Positions 7,477 to 16,770 are shown, counted from the first letter of the stretch. The stretch is 27,374 bases of DNA from a bacterium (GCA_029551925.1 JAKPEO010000113.1:1-27374); one strand, 5' to 3'. Program-made: numbers and translations. The notes: generated by a model not told the origin, from the letters alone.

Positions 7477-9099
7477 ATGAAGGAATTTATAAATAAACTT
7501 AAAGAGCAGGGATTGAATATTTGGAATAATCTTTCTCGCGCTCAAAAGATAATTTATATTTCTGTTATTGTCGTTGTAATATTATTTTTAATATTCATTA
7601 CTGTCTATTCCACTCGCGAGAAATACACGCCTTTATTTGATCATAAATTAAGTTTAGAGGACGCAGGACAAATAAAGAAATTATTAGACGATTGGCGTAT
7701 TTCATATAAATTCGACGCAAATTTAGGGATACTGCAAGTTCCGCAAAATAGCAAAAGCGATATATTATTAAGATTGGGGTCCGAAAACAAATTACCAAAA
7801 AATAATATTGTTGGCTTTGAAATATTTAAGGATCTGCCGCGCGGATTGACTGAATACGAGAAAAAAGTGCAATTTAAAGTAGCGACAGAAGGGACATTGA
7901 TAAGATTAATTCAAACGCTTGAACCAGTAAAAACTGCGAATGTTGCAATATCATTGCCTGACAGACCATTATTTTCAACAATGGAAGAGCCGTCTAAAGC
8001 GTCAATCACATTAGAATTAAAACCGTATGTTAATTTAGATAAAAAGCAGATACAAGGCATAGTGAATTTGGCCGCTTATTATATTCCGAATTGCAAGCCA
8101 GAAAATATAGTAGTTATTAATGCCGCTACTGGCGAAACTATGAACGATGGTTTGAATAATGAAGAAATCGAAACAGAGACAAAAGTAGATTTACAAAATA
8201 AAATCAAAGAGCGTGAAGAACGAAAATTACGTGCCAAAATAGAAAATTCATTAGGTAAAATTTTAGGGCACAAAAGATTCACTTGTCAAGTCACGCTTGA
8301 AATGAATTTTGATAAAGAAGAACAAAAATCAGTAGAATTTTCCAATCCTGGTTTTGACCCCATCAAACGCAGCGAAGAATCATTAGACGAAAAATTTGAA
8401 GGTATCGGTTTTAAAGAAGGTGGCAGACCAGGCGTATCAGATAATATTCCTGTTTATAAAAGCGCAGAGCACGGACCAATAAAATATGAAAAGAAAGAAG
8501 TTCGCACGAATTATGAACCGAACAAATTAGAGAAAGTAATAGTAAAGAATCCAGAAATAAAAAGAATAACCGCTTCAGTATTTGTAGATGGTATTTGGGA
8601 AATTACCAAACCGTCTTCGCCAGCTCAAAAAATCGAGAGAAAATACAAGCATTTGACTCCTGAAATTTTAAAGAGTTTGGAAGAAGGCGTTAAAGGAGCG
8701 ATTGGTTATAATCCTGACAGAAAAGATGTAGTATCAGTGCAAGAACTGAAATTCGACAGAACGGAAGAATTTGAATACGAAGATAGATTAATACTTGCTC
8801 AATTGCAAAAAGACCGATTATTCAAAATTACAGTGTTAAGTATTGTAATTTTAGTAATAATATTTATATTCTTATTTGAAATGCATAAGAGATGGAAATT
8901 GCGCAAAGAAGAATTGCTGCGTAAACGCGAACTTGCCGCGCAGGATACGGCGCTTGGTTCAAAATTGTTATTAGAAGCCGAATTAACGCCGGAAGAGCGT
9001 GAAAAATTAGAATTATTGAAGCACGCTCAAGAAACAGCGCAGAAGAATCCAGAAATGGTAGCGGCATTATTGCGCACATGGTTATTTGAAAATAAATAA
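7477..9099 (+). CDS. fliF: Flagellar MS-ring protein FliF
   Basis: FliF forms the membrane ring at the base of the flagellum and holds the FliG switch ring and export gate. The 540 residues are in the normal range. Membrane segment 1 is at about 25-46 and segment 2 at about 449-469. The periplasmic YscJ/FliF ring domains lie between, with PLFDHKLSLEDAGQIKKLLD, an RGLTEYEKKVQF segment and SISLPDRP-like text (AISLPDRPLF). A glycine-rich loop (FKEGGRPGVSDNIP) lies between the ring-building motifs. The cytoplasmic tail ends with the FliG-binding segment NPEMVAALLRTWLFEN. GAGGGG 5 bases before the ATG fixes the start. It opens a fliF-fliG-fliH-fliI run. fliE, flgB and flgC, which usually precede it, are absent. 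Confidence 0.97.
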   Translation: MKEFINKLKEQGLNIWNNLSRAQKIIYISVIVVVILFLIFITVYSTREKYTPLFDHKLSLEDAGQIKKLLDDWRISYKFDANLGILQVPQNSKSDILLRLGSENKLPKNNIVGFEIFKDLPRGLTEYEKKVQFKVATEGTLIRLIQTLEPVKTANVAISLPDRPLFSTMEEPSKASITLELKPYVNLDKKQIQGIVNLAAYYIPNCKPENIVVINAATGETMNDGLNNEEIETETKVDLQNKIKEREERKLRAKIENSLGKILGHKRFTCQVTLEMNFDKEEQKSVEFSNPGFDPIKRSEESLDEKFEGIGFKEGGRPGVSDNIPVYKSAEHGPIKYEKKEVRTNYEPNKLEKVIVKNPEIKRITASVFVDGIWEITKPSSPAQKIERKYKHLTPEILKSLEEGVKGAIGYNPDRKDVVSVQELKFDRTEEFEYEDRLILAQLQKDRLFKITVLSIVILVIIFIFLFEMHKRWKLRKEELLRKRELAAQDTALGSKLLLEAELTPEEREKLELLKHAQETAQKNPEMVAALLRTWLFENK

Positions 9100-9134
9100 T
9101 ATTAAAATAAATTAAGCGGAGGTGCCAATAAAAA

Positions 9135-10151
9135 ATGGCAACTGCTCAAACAGATAAATTGACAGGCAAACAGAAAGCGGCGATTTTTTTAGTTACGCTT
9201 GGTGCCGATATTTCGTCTAATATATTCAAACATTTAACAGATAAAGAAATTGAAGAATTGACATTAGAAATAGCGAAATTAGAGAAAGTTGAGCCCTCCG
9301 ATAAAGATGCGGTTATACAGGAATTTCACGAGATGTTAATGGCTAATGATTTTATTACGCAAGGCGGATTAGATTATGCGCGTCAGGTATTAGAAAAAGC
9401 ATTAGGCACGCAGCGGTCAATGGATATAATTAATCGATTAACTCAAAGCATACAAGTCAAGCCATTTGATTTTGTGCGCAAAGCGGACCCCTCGCATGTG
9501 CTGAATTTTATACAGGGCGAGCATCCTCAGACAATAGCGTTGATTTTATCGTATTTAGACGCAGATACAGCAGCTGCGATATTACCGCAGTTAAATGTCG
9601 AGATACAGGCGGATGTAGCAAAACGCATTGCTACGATGGACAGAACTTCGCCGGAAATTTTAAGGCAAGTAGAACGAGTATTAGAAAAGAAATTGTCGTC
9701 ATTAGTAAGCGAAGAATACACAATTGCCGGCGGCGTGCAAGCGATAGTAGATATATTAAATAAAGTTGACCGCGGCACAGAAAAGAGTATATTGGAAAAT
9801 TTAGAAGAAGAAGAACCGGAATTAGCGGAAGAAATAAAAAAATTAATGTTTGTATTTGAAGATGTTGTATTACTTGATGACAGATCAGTGCAGCAGGTAT
9901 TGCGCGAAGTTGACACAAAAGAATTGGCTGTTGCATTGAAAGCAGTTGATGACACAGTTAAACAAAAAATATTCAACAATATGTCAAAACGCGCGGCGCA
10001 GATGCTCGAAGAAGATATGGAATTTATGGGGCCTGTGCGTATGCGCGATGTCGAAGAAGCGCAGCAGCGCATTGTCAATGTAATTAGAAGATTAGAAGAA
10101 TCCGGCGATATTATAATAGCGCGCGGCGGCGAAGAAGAATTAGTAGTATAA
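9135..10151 (+). CDS. fliG: Flagellar motor switch protein FliG
   Basis: FliG forms the rotor ring that binds FliF at its N-terminus and stator MotA at its C-terminus, and sets rotation direction with FliM/FliN. The 338 residues are the standard length. The N-terminal domain starts GKQKAAIFLVTLGADIS. The EHPQ signature of the middle domain is at 129-132 (GEHPQTIALILSYLD). The C-terminal domain shows FEDVVLLDDRSVQQVLREVD with the charged residues used for torque, then MEFMGPVRMRDVEEAQQRI. The tail GGEEELVV resembles spirochaete FliG from memory. GGAGGTG at 9118-9124 supports the ATG. The gap to fliF is 35 bases, and fliH starts 4 bases after the stop. Confidence 0.98.
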   Translation: MATAQTDKLTGKQKAAIFLVTLGADISSNIFKHLTDKEIEELTLEIAKLEKVEPSDKDAVIQEFHEMLMANDFITQGGLDYARQVLEKALGTQRSMDIINRLTQSIQVKPFDFVRKADPSHVLNFIQGEHPQTIALILSYLDADTAAAILPQLNVEIQADVAKRIATMDRTSPEILRQVERVLEKKLSSLVSEEYTIAGGVQAIVDILNKVDRGTEKSILENLEEEEPELAEEIKKLMFVFEDVVLLDDRSVQQVLREVDTKELAVALKAVDDTVKQKIFNNMSKRAAQMLEEDMEFMGPVRMRDVEEAQQRIVNVIRRLEESGDIIIARGGEEELVV

Positions 10152-10155
10152 CGCA

Positions 10156-10983
10156 ATGTTAAACGAAGCACATATTTTCAAAGCGCCAGACATAACGGTT
10201 AATACCCGTAATTATATTATTGGCTCAAATTTTGACGCTGAAACTATCTATATAAAAGAAGTAAAAGAAAATACATTTGCAATAGATGAAAAAAAAGAAT
10301 TAGAAGAACAACTTGCCACGCTGCGCAAACAAATCGAAGATAAAAAAAATGAACTTATAGAATTAGAAAATCGCGCAATGCTCGAATTAGAACAGAAAAA
10401 AATCAATATTTTAAAGATGGCAGAAGAAGAAAAAAACGCTATAATCCAAAATGCTCAGACAGAAATTGCCATTGAAAAAGAGCGCGCTGTGAACGAAGGA
10501 TACGAGCAGGGCTATAAAAAAGCCGCTGATGATTTTAGAAATGAGACCGCTCAATTATTGAGCGCATTAAATAATATAATTTTAAAAATTGAGCAAGAGC
10601 GAAAAACTAAATTATTAGATATTCGCGAGGAAATATTTGAAATAATAAAAAAAATTGTTAATTATGTTTTAGCGAAAGAGATCGAAACTTACAGCGAAGA
10701 TATTTTAATAAATTCATTGACAGAAGTTTTACAGGAAGTATCAACAGCGACAGAACTAATAATAAAAGTCAATCCAAAAAATGTCGAAAAAATCGAGAGT
10801 TTAAAAAATCAAATATTAAGCGAAATAAGCGGATTAGAAAAAATAAAAATTATAGGCGCTGAAAATCTTGATATGGTCAGCTGCATTATTGAAACAGATA
10901 AAGGCAATTTTGACGCTAAATTGCAGACAAAATTAGAAAATATATTTGATAATTTAAAGCAGACAATAAACGAATTAAAATAA
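10156..10983 (+). CDS. fliH: Flagellar export ATPase regulator FliH
   Basis: FliH binds and restrains the export ATPase FliI and docks it to the export apparatus at the flagellar base. Identification rests on position between fliG and fliI, length (275 residues), and composition. A short N-terminal segment is followed by a long charged coiled coil (about 35-135, rich in Glu, Lys and Ala, including EEEKNAIIQNAQTEI). A C-terminal globular part (about 150-275) with REEIFEIIKKIVNYVLAKEI and the VNPKNVE segment is typical of the FliH/V-ATPase E-like fold. The start lies 4 bases after the fliG stop and the stop sits 1 base before fliI, so translation is probably coupled. Sequence conservation in this family is low, but context makes the call firm. 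Confidence 0.93.
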   Translation: MLNEAHIFKAPDITVNTRNYIIGSNFDAETIYIKEVKENTFAIDEKKELEEQLATLRKQIEDKKNELIELENRAMLELEQKKINILKMAEEEKNAIIQNAQTEIAIEKERAVNEGYEQGYKKAADDFRNETAQLLSALNNIILKIEQERKTKLLDIREEIFEIIKKIVNYVLAKEIETYSEDILINSLTEVLQEVSTATELIIKVNPKNVEKIESLKNQILSEISGLEKIKIIGAENLDMVSCIIETDKGNFDAKLQTKLENIFDNLKQTINELK

Positions 10984-10984
10984 A

Positions 10985-12316
10985 ATGACTGCGCAAACAA
11001 CAACCAGCACATTATCGGCAAAATTTGAAAAAACGCTACGTTCAAAAACTTTAATAAAAAAAAGCGGTAGAGTTGAAAATATTATCGGATTATTAATTGA
11101 AGCGGCAGGTCCAGCGTGCAATGTTGGCGAATTATGCCATATAAAATTAAAAAATTCTGCCGAGCCGATATTAGCAGAGGTAGTGGGTTTTAAAAATAAC
11201 AGAACTTTATTAATGCCAATCGGGGATATAACAGGCATAGGTCCCGGTGCAGAAGTAATAGCAACTGGCGGACCGCTACAAGTAGAATTATCCGATGAAT
11301 TATTAGGCAGAATTTTAAATGGTATTGGCATTCCGACAGACGGCAAAGCACCGATAAAATCAAAAGAAAAACGCAGTATTTATTCATTTGCGCCTAATGC
11401 TCTAACGCGCAAAAGAATTAGCGAGCCATTATCTGTTGGGATAGCGGCGATTGACGGATTGATGACTATCGGCAAAGGTCAGCGAATCGGTATTTTTTCA
11501 GGGAGCGGCGTAGGCAAAAGCACATTATTAGGTATGATAGCGCGCTATACTTCCGCTGATGTTAATGTTATTGCTTTAATAGGCGAACGCGGGCGTGAGG
11601 TGCGCGAATTTATTGAAAAAGAATTAGGCGCTGAAGGTTTGAAAAAAAGCGTTGTTATTATAGCGACATCAGACCAGCCGGCGATTATGCGCTTGCGCGG
11701 CGCATTTGTAGCGCATACAATTGCAGAATATTTTCGCGACCAAGGTTTGAATGTAATGCTTATGATGGATTCTGTTACGCGTTTTGCATTAGCGCAGCGG
11801 CAAGTAGGTTTGACTATTGGCGAGCCGCCTGCGCAGCGCGGATATACTCCTTCGGTTTTTGCAATACTGCCGACATTATTAGAGCGGTCAGGCACTTCTG
11901 AAAACGGCTCAATTACAGGGCTTTATACGATTTTAGTTGACGGCGACGATATGAATGAACCAATTGCCGATAATGTGCGCGGGATATTAGACGGGCATAT
12001 TGTATTATCGCGCGAATTAGCGCATAGGAATCACTATCCAGCAATAGATGTGCTGCAAAGCATTAGCCGCGTAATGGTTGATATTATTGATAAAGACCAT
12101 TGGGACGCGGCAGGTAAATGCAAAGAGACTGTTGCAACTTTTCGGTCAGCTGAAGACTTGATAAATATCAATGCTTATGTTAAAGGCACAAATCCGAAAA
12201 TCGATTATGCTATTAATATGATTGATAAAATTAATTTATTTTTACGGCAGCGCATAGATGAAAAACGCGATTATAACCAGACATTAAACACATTAAAATC
12301 GCTATTCAAAAAATAA
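10985..12316 (+). CDS. fliI: Flagellar protein export ATPase FliI
   Basis: FliI is the cytoplasmic hexameric ATPase that helps load rod, hook and filament subunits into the flagellar type III export gate. The 443 residues match the family. The Walker A loop is GSGVGKST at about 172-180, the Walker B region is VMLMMDSVTRFALAQR, and the family signature GEPPAQRGYTPSVF follows. GERGREVREF is the catalytic-glutamate region. The N-terminal beta-barrel (GRVENIIGLLIEAAGPACNVGE) is present. The ATG follows the fliH stop by one base. fliJ, the small coiled-coil partner often next in the operon, is missing. A cobalamin-type radical SAM gene begins 33 bases downstream. Confidence 0.98.
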   Translation: MTAQTTTSTLSAKFEKTLRSKTLIKKSGRVENIIGLLIEAAGPACNVGELCHIKLKNSAEPILAEVVGFKNNRTLLMPIGDITGIGPGAEVIATGGPLQVELSDELLGRILNGIGIPTDGKAPIKSKEKRSIYSFAPNALTRKRISEPLSVGIAAIDGLMTIGKGQRIGIFSGSGVGKSTLLGMIARYTSADVNVIALIGERGREVREFIEKELGAEGLKKSVVIIATSDQPAIMRLRGAFVAHTIAEYFRDQGLNVMLMMDSVTRFALAQRQVGLTIGEPPAQRGYTPSVFAILPTLLERSGTSENGSITGLYTILVDGDDMNEPIADNVRGILDGHIVLSRELAHRNHYPAIDVLQSISRVMVDIIDKDHWDAAGKCKETVATFRSAEDLININAYVKGTNPKIDYAINMIDKINLFLRQRIDEKRDYNQTLNTLKSLFKK

Positions 12317-12349
12317 ATACTGATATTTGCATATCGTCAAAATAAAAAA

Positions 12350-13828
12350 ATGAAAATCTTATTGATTGATATTCCGTTAAAAGATGTGGACAATGGTTTT
12401 AATATTGTTCATAAAGAAATATTATTTCCTTCGCTCGGCTTATATTATTTAAAAGAATACGCAAAATTAAAAAATCCGAATATTGATATAAAAGTTTTAA
12501 ATCTATCAAACAAATCTTTTGAAGAAGCATTAGACATAGTAATTTTAGAAAAGCCTGATATAGTAGGCGCCTCGTGTTTTACAGATAGACGCGCGATAGT
12601 TTTTGAATTTCTCAAAGCGCTAAAAAAAATTAATTCTAAAATTATAAATATTATCGGCGGTCCGCATTCTTCGATTTTGCCGAGACAAATAATGTCTAAT
12701 TATGATTTTATTGATTTTATTGTAATTGGCGAAGGAGAGCAAACATTTTCGGAATTGATAGATTGCTTGATTACAAATAAAAATTTTGAAAAAATCAATG
12801 GCTTATGTTTTAGAAAAAAAAATGAAATCATTGAGACGCAGAAACGTCAGCCAATTGAAAATTTAGACGAGTTGCCGTATCCGCGCTATGAAAATTTTGA
12901 CGATATATCAGTAAAATTTACGCATTATGACGACAGATATTTATTTAAAGGAAGAAAAATCAGCGCGCTTAAAACAGCGTCAATTATCACATCGCGCGGC
13001 TGTCCGTTTCAATGCACTTATTGTTCGACAAGCGCATATTGGGGCAGAAAAGTGCGCTATCGTTCAGCGCAAAATGTAGTTGACGAAATCGAATATTTAT
13101 ATAAAACGCATAATGTTGAATTTATCAATATTGTTGACGATGCTTTTACAATAAACAAAAAAAGAGTATTAGAAATTTGTAAATTATTAATTGAAAAAAA
13201 AATCGAAATATGCTGGATTTGTGAAACAAATGTAAAGACAATTGATGCTGAAATGCTGGAAATTATGGAAAAATCCGGATGTTTCGCAATCAATTACGGT
13301 GTAGAATCAGGAGCGCCAGTAATATTGAAAAATATAAAAAAAAATATCACGCAGTCAGAAATTATTAACGCTATTAATTTAGCGGATAAATTCGGCATTA
13401 TTGCAGATATATTTTTAATGGTCGGTAATCCGGGGGAGACAAATAAGACAATTAATGAAACATTGGCGATTTTGAAAGAGACAAAAGTTTCGTCCGGCGG
13501 CTGGGGGATATTGACAATTTTTCCAGGCACAGAATTATATGAAAATTGCAAAAAAAATAATTATATAAATGATGATTATTGGTTGAGTGCTAAGAGTTCG
13601 CCTTTTTATCTTTATGAACAGCCGTATTTGAAATTGTCTATATTTCTAACAAAAATAAAATTATTTTTTTTGCGGCGCAATAAAAAATACAAATTATGGC
13701 TGCGTTATTATCTATTAAATTTACGCGACTGGATTTTTTTATACACAGGCATAAAATTAAGTTTTAAAAAAAAGATACAATTACTTTTTAAAGATAAACG
13801 CAGATATAAACAAAAAAGCGTTTTATAA
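12350..13828 (+). CDS. Cobalamin-binding domain radical SAM protein
   Basis: This is a class-B-type radical SAM enzyme of unknown substrate. Residues 1-150 resemble the B12-binding fold (FPSLGLYYLKEYAK, KPDIVGASCFTD, IINIIGGPHSSILP, IVIGEGEQTFSELI). The radical SAM core starts near 200 with the iron-sulfur motif in RGCPFQCTYCS (CxxxCxxC). Later core strands include ICETNVKTID and INYGVESGAP, and an ILTIFPGTELYE segment follows. The last 70 residues are basic and aromatic and may be a family-specific tail. No canonical DxHxxG cobalamin motif is visible, which is common in this group. No clear Shine-Dalgarno precedes the ATG. The 33-base gap suggests read-through transcription from fliI. Methyl transfer or another radical reaction cannot be chosen from sequence. 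It ends opposite the minus-strand operon. Confidence 0.9.
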   Translation: MKILLIDIPLKDVDNGFNIVHKEILFPSLGLYYLKEYAKLKNPNIDIKVLNLSNKSFEEALDIVILEKPDIVGASCFTDRRAIVFEFLKALKKINSKIINIIGGPHSSILPRQIMSNYDFIDFIVIGEGEQTFSELIDCLITNKNFEKINGLCFRKKNEIIETQKRQPIENLDELPYPRYENFDDISVKFTHYDDRYLFKGRKISALKTASIITSRGCPFQCTYCSTSAYWGRKVRYRSAQNVVDEIEYLYKTHNVEFINIVDDAFTINKKRVLEICKLLIEKKIEICWICETNVKTIDAEMLEIMEKSGCFAINYGVESGAPVILKNIKKNITQSEIINAINLADKFGIIADIFLMVGNPGETNKTINETLAILKETKVSSGGWGILTIFPGTELYENCKKNNYINDDYWLSAKSSPFYLYEQPYLKLSIFLTKIKLFFLRRNKKYKLWLRYYLLNLRDWIFLYTGIKLSFKKKIQLLFKDKRRYKQKSVL

Positions 13829-13863
13829 GTTATCTAGAAAAATAGATAAAAAAAATAAAAAAT

Positions 13864-13882
13864 AAAAATCGCTTTGATTTTT
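13864..13882. terminator. Short bidirectional terminator-like hairpin between convergent genes
   Basis: AAAAATC (13864-13870) pairs perfectly with GATTTTT (13876-13882) around a 5-base loop, between the ends of two convergent genes. The A-rich left and T-rich right flanks suit termination in both directions. It overlaps the first base of the minus-strand gene's stop codon. The stem has one G-C pair, so it would be weak. Confidence 0.4.
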
Positions 13883-14683
13883 CAAAACCGTTTTATTTTC
13901 ACATCGCACGGATTGCATAAGCCGTAATTATAGCAAGTTATTTCATTAAAATCCAGATAAAAATTAAAATCTGTGATATTTCCGCAACTATTAATATTTG
14001 AATACAAAAAATGATGGCATTTGAATAATTCGCCCGCCGGATTAATTAATAATTCAGACGGCTTGCATTTAACTATTATATTTTTTTTTACCACTAACAG
14101 CGTCAGGATATTTGTATGTCACATAAAGTTTATTTTTATAAAAACCTAAAAATTCTTTCATTCGAAAATCTATATTTTTATCTTCGCATTTCTTGCGCAG
14201 TTCCGTATTATAATTTTCAAAATCAGGGAAATTTTTGCCGAACACTCCTATTTTAAAGCCGACGTTTTGCAAAAGTAAAACATTATTAATTAATTTGTCT
14301 TGCTGCATTAATAGCGGATGATAACTTATTCTAATCGGCGCATCCGATGCATTTCTCAATAATCGCTGCGGTTTGATTTTTCTTATAAATTTTTTAACAT
14401 CAAATTTTAAATTGGTCAATATGTCAATTTTTATATCTTCGCGCAGATTGTTTATTATATAATAAAAATCTTTATGCAAAGTCGGTTCGCCGCCTTGCAG
14501 AGTAATTGGTAAATCCTGTTTTAATTCTAATCTATTTAATGCCTTGATCCAATCAGCGTCAGATAGAGTTTGGATTTTTTTTAAATTGCCGCCCAATTTA
14601 TTTATACAATAATCGCATTTTAAATTGCAAGCAAAAGTTAAAAATACTCCTATATAATTAACAAATTCAGGTAATTTTATTAT
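13882..14683 (-). pseudogene. Radical SAM/SPASM protein, frameshifted in an A9 run and lacking a normal start
   Basis: Reading leftwards from 14683 the frame encodes KLPEFVNYIGVFLTFACNLKCDYCINK, with the CxxxCxxC iron-sulfur motif, then GGEPTLH (SAM-binding GGE), up to PDAVSGKKK. The frame then hits a stop just after nine As (T9 on the plus strand, 14081-14089). Dropping one A restores a continuous SPASM-like end: KCKPSELLINPAGELFKCHH followed by CYNYGLCNPCDVK, ending at 13882. The whole would be about 266 residues. No ATG, GTG or TTG lies in frame upstream of the first cysteine motif; the only candidates are ATA or ATT codons (ATA at 14683-14681). The 5' end abuts ispG, so it is the last gene of the operon. 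It is probably inactivated, or made by slippage at A9. Substrate unknown. Confidence 0.8.
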
Positions 14684-14691
14684 TGCGTTAG

Positions 14692-15762
14692 TTATTTGTA
14701 TTGTTCCAATTCTTTAATAAGTTCATCAAATATTTCTGTATCTTTTACTTTTTTTATAATCTCGCCTTTTTTAAATAATAATCCGACGCCTTTCCCGCCA
14801 GTTATGCCAATATCAGCGTGCCGCGCTTCGCCCGGACCATTAACAACGCAGCCCATTACTGCGACTTTTATTGGCTTTTTAATAGAATATAATATTTTTT
14901 CTACTCTATTAGCAAGATTAATCAAATCTATTTCAGTGCGTCCGCAAGTAGGACAGGATACAAGTTCAGGCAAATCGCTGCGCAATTTCAAACACGAAAG
15001 AATATTATATGCCGCATAAACTTCTTCCACAGGATCGGCAGTAAGCGATACGCGTATAGTATCGCCAATCCCCTGCATTAATAAATATCCGATACCTATC
15101 GCAGATTTAATAAGTCCTGATTTTATCGTGCCAGCTTCTGTAATACCTATATGCAGTGGATAATTAAAGTGTTTTACAAATTCCATATAACTTTCTATTG
15201 TTTGCTGAATATCTGATGTTTTCAAAGATACGACAATATCTGTAAAATTCAATTTTTCAAAATATTTTATTTCTTTTCTTGCGCTTTCTACCATTGCCGC
15301 AGCGACAGTCATTTTTTTATTTTCAATTTTTTTGACTAACTCTTTTTCAAGAGACCCGTAATTTACGCCGATTCTAATAGGCACTTTATTTATCTTTGCG
15401 GATTTCACAACTTCTTTGACTTTCCATAAAGCCCCGATATTGCCCGGATTGATTCTTAATTTTGCTACACCTGCATCTATTGATTTTAATGCTAATTTAT
15501 AATCAAAATGTATATCAGCAACAATTGGCGTTTTGATGCAAGCAGTTATTTTTTTTAAGGCATTGGCGTCATTTTCATCTTTTACCGATACGCGAATAAT
15601 TTCGCAGCCAGCATTTTCTAATCTTTGTATCTGATTTAATAATTTTCGAGTATTTTCTGTTTTTATATTGCACATTGACTGTACAATAATCGGATTATTT
15701 CCGCCAATCGCAAGATTTTTAATTTTTATTTCTTTTGTTTTATGTCTTTTTTTTATTAACAT
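14692..15762 (-). CDS. ispG: 4-hydroxy-3-methylbut-2-enyl diphosphate synthase IspG (GcpE)
   Basis: IspG is the iron-sulfur enzyme of the MEP isoprenoid pathway that turns 2-C-methylerythritol 2,4-cyclodiphosphate into HMBPP. The 356 residues match the short bacterial form without the large plant/Chlamydia-type insert. The N-terminal TIM barrel shows GGNNPIIVQSMCN, VADIHFDY, KLRINPGNIG and VPIRIGVNYGSLE. The C-terminal cluster domain has SCPTCGRTEIDL and VMGCVVNGPGEARHADIG, which supply the cysteines for the [4Fe-4S] cluster. The start lies 6 bases after the amrS stop, so it is operonic. No other MEP gene is in the window. Confidence 0.97.
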   Translation of the reverse strand: MLIKKRHKTKEIKIKNLAIGGNNPIIVQSMCNIKTENTRKLLNQIQRLENAGCEIIRVSVKDENDANALKKITACIKTPIVADIHFDYKLALKSIDAGVAKLRINPGNIGALWKVKEVVKSAKINKVPIRIGVNYGSLEKELVKKIENKKMTVAAAMVESARKEIKYFEKLNFTDIVVSLKTSDIQQTIESYMEFVKHFNYPLHIGITEAGTIKSGLIKSAIGIGYLLMQGIGDTIRVSLTADPVEEVYAAYNILSCLKLRSDLPELVSCPTCGRTEIDLINLANRVEKILYSIKKPIKVAVMGCVVNGPGEARHADIGITGGKGVGLLFKKGEIIKKVKDTEIFDELIKELEQYK

Positions 15763-15768
15763 ATTTTT

Positions 15769-16761
15769 TTAAAATTCTCCGTAAATTTCGGCATTGCAAT
15801 TAGAACAGCAGCCGTTTATAAGTTTTGTTTCAGAATTATAACCAAATCGTTTTATCACAATGTTTCCGCAGATTTTGCAGATAGTATTATTATAGTTATT
15901 TGACGATATATTGCCGATATAGACATATTTCAATTTTGTAATCGCATAATCATACGCATTTTCTAATATCGCAATATCAGTCGCAGGCGCGGAATATTTA
16001 TAACGCGGAAAATATCGCGAAAAATGAAGCGGAATATCAGCGCTTATTTCAGAGACCGCATCTACTATTTTTTTTATAGATTGAATATTATCGTTTAAGC
16101 CGCTGACTACTAAATTAGTGACTTCTACAATTTTTCCGCTTTTGTATATTTTCTCGATTATCGATAAAACATTATCAAAACTACCGGCATAACAATTCTT
16201 TTTGTAAAAATCATTATCGCCTTTTAGATCAATGTTCGCAGCGGATAAATAAGGCAGCAACTCTCTGAGCGGCTCGTCGTTTATCAAGCCATTTGAAACA
16301 ATAACTGTTTTTTGATTATGTTCAATAAAATATTTGGCTGTATCCAACACAAATTCAAAATTAATTAGCGGTTCGTTATAAGTAAATGCAATACCTATAT
16401 TATTTTTATTTTTTTGAGATAATTCCAAAAGTTGTTCAGATGGCGCGCTGTATAAATAATCAAAATTATATTCCTGCGAAATATCGCTGTTTTGACAAAA
16501 TATACATTTTAGATTACAGCCGACTGAACCAATAGATAAAATTTCTCTATTCGGATAAAAATGATATAACGGTTTTTTTTCTATCGGGTCAAATGCCGCG
16601 CCGGAAATTTTACCGTAGGTTTTTAAAAATAATTTACCTGTTTGATTCTCGCGCGTTCCGCAAAAGCCGGATCTGCCGTTTTTTATCTTGCAATTATTCG
16701 GACATATTCGGCATTCGATAAAATCATTACTAATTATTTCAAAATATTTTTTTGCAAACAT
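15769..16761 (-). CDS. amrS: AmmeMemoRadiSam-system radical SAM enzyme (PflA-like)
   Basis: This matches the radical SAM member of the AmmeMemoRadiSam set, related to pyruvate-formate-lyase activating enzyme. The target is not established to my knowledge. Residues 15-40 hold an N-terminal cysteine motif (ECRICPNNCKI, then GFCGTREN). DPIEKKPLYHFYPNREILSIG is the family hallmark, and GCNLKCIFCQNSDISQ is the CxxxCxxC cluster site. The C-terminus has a zinc-ribbon-like pair (ICKICGNIVIKR, CCSNCNAEI). The 330 residues are standard. The usual partners AMMECR1 and Memo are not in this window. It sits 9 bases after the upstream lipoprotein-like gene and 6 before ispG. Confidence 0.92.
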   Translation of the reverse strand: MFAKKYFEIISNDFIECRICPNNCKIKNGRSGFCGTRENQTGKLFLKTYGKISGAAFDPIEKKPLYHFYPNREILSIGSVGCNLKCIFCQNSDISQEYNFDYLYSAPSEQLLELSQKNKNNIGIAFTYNEPLINFEFVLDTAKYFIEHNQKTVIVSNGLINDEPLRELLPYLSAANIDLKGDNDFYKKNCYAGSFDNVLSIIEKIYKSGKIVEVTNLVVSGLNDNIQSIKKIVDAVSEISADIPLHFSRYFPRYKYSAPATDIAILENAYDYAITKLKYVYIGNISSNNYNNTICKICGNIVIKRFGYNSETKLINGCCSNCNAEIYGEF

Positions 16762-16770
16762 ATTTTTAAT

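Noticed and set aside
9527-10171. Long open frame on the minus strand opposite fliG (214 codons)
   Set aside because: The translation is Ser/Thr/Asn rich without motifs and is an exact shadow of the strongly conserved fliG; no ribosome site precedes it.
13830-13849. TTATCTA/TAGATAA hairpin right after the cobalamin radical SAM gene as a terminator
   Set aside because: It is followed by As on the plus strand, so no U run forms after it in that direction, and on the minus strand the Ts come before the hairpin. The hairpin at 13864-13882 is the better candidate.
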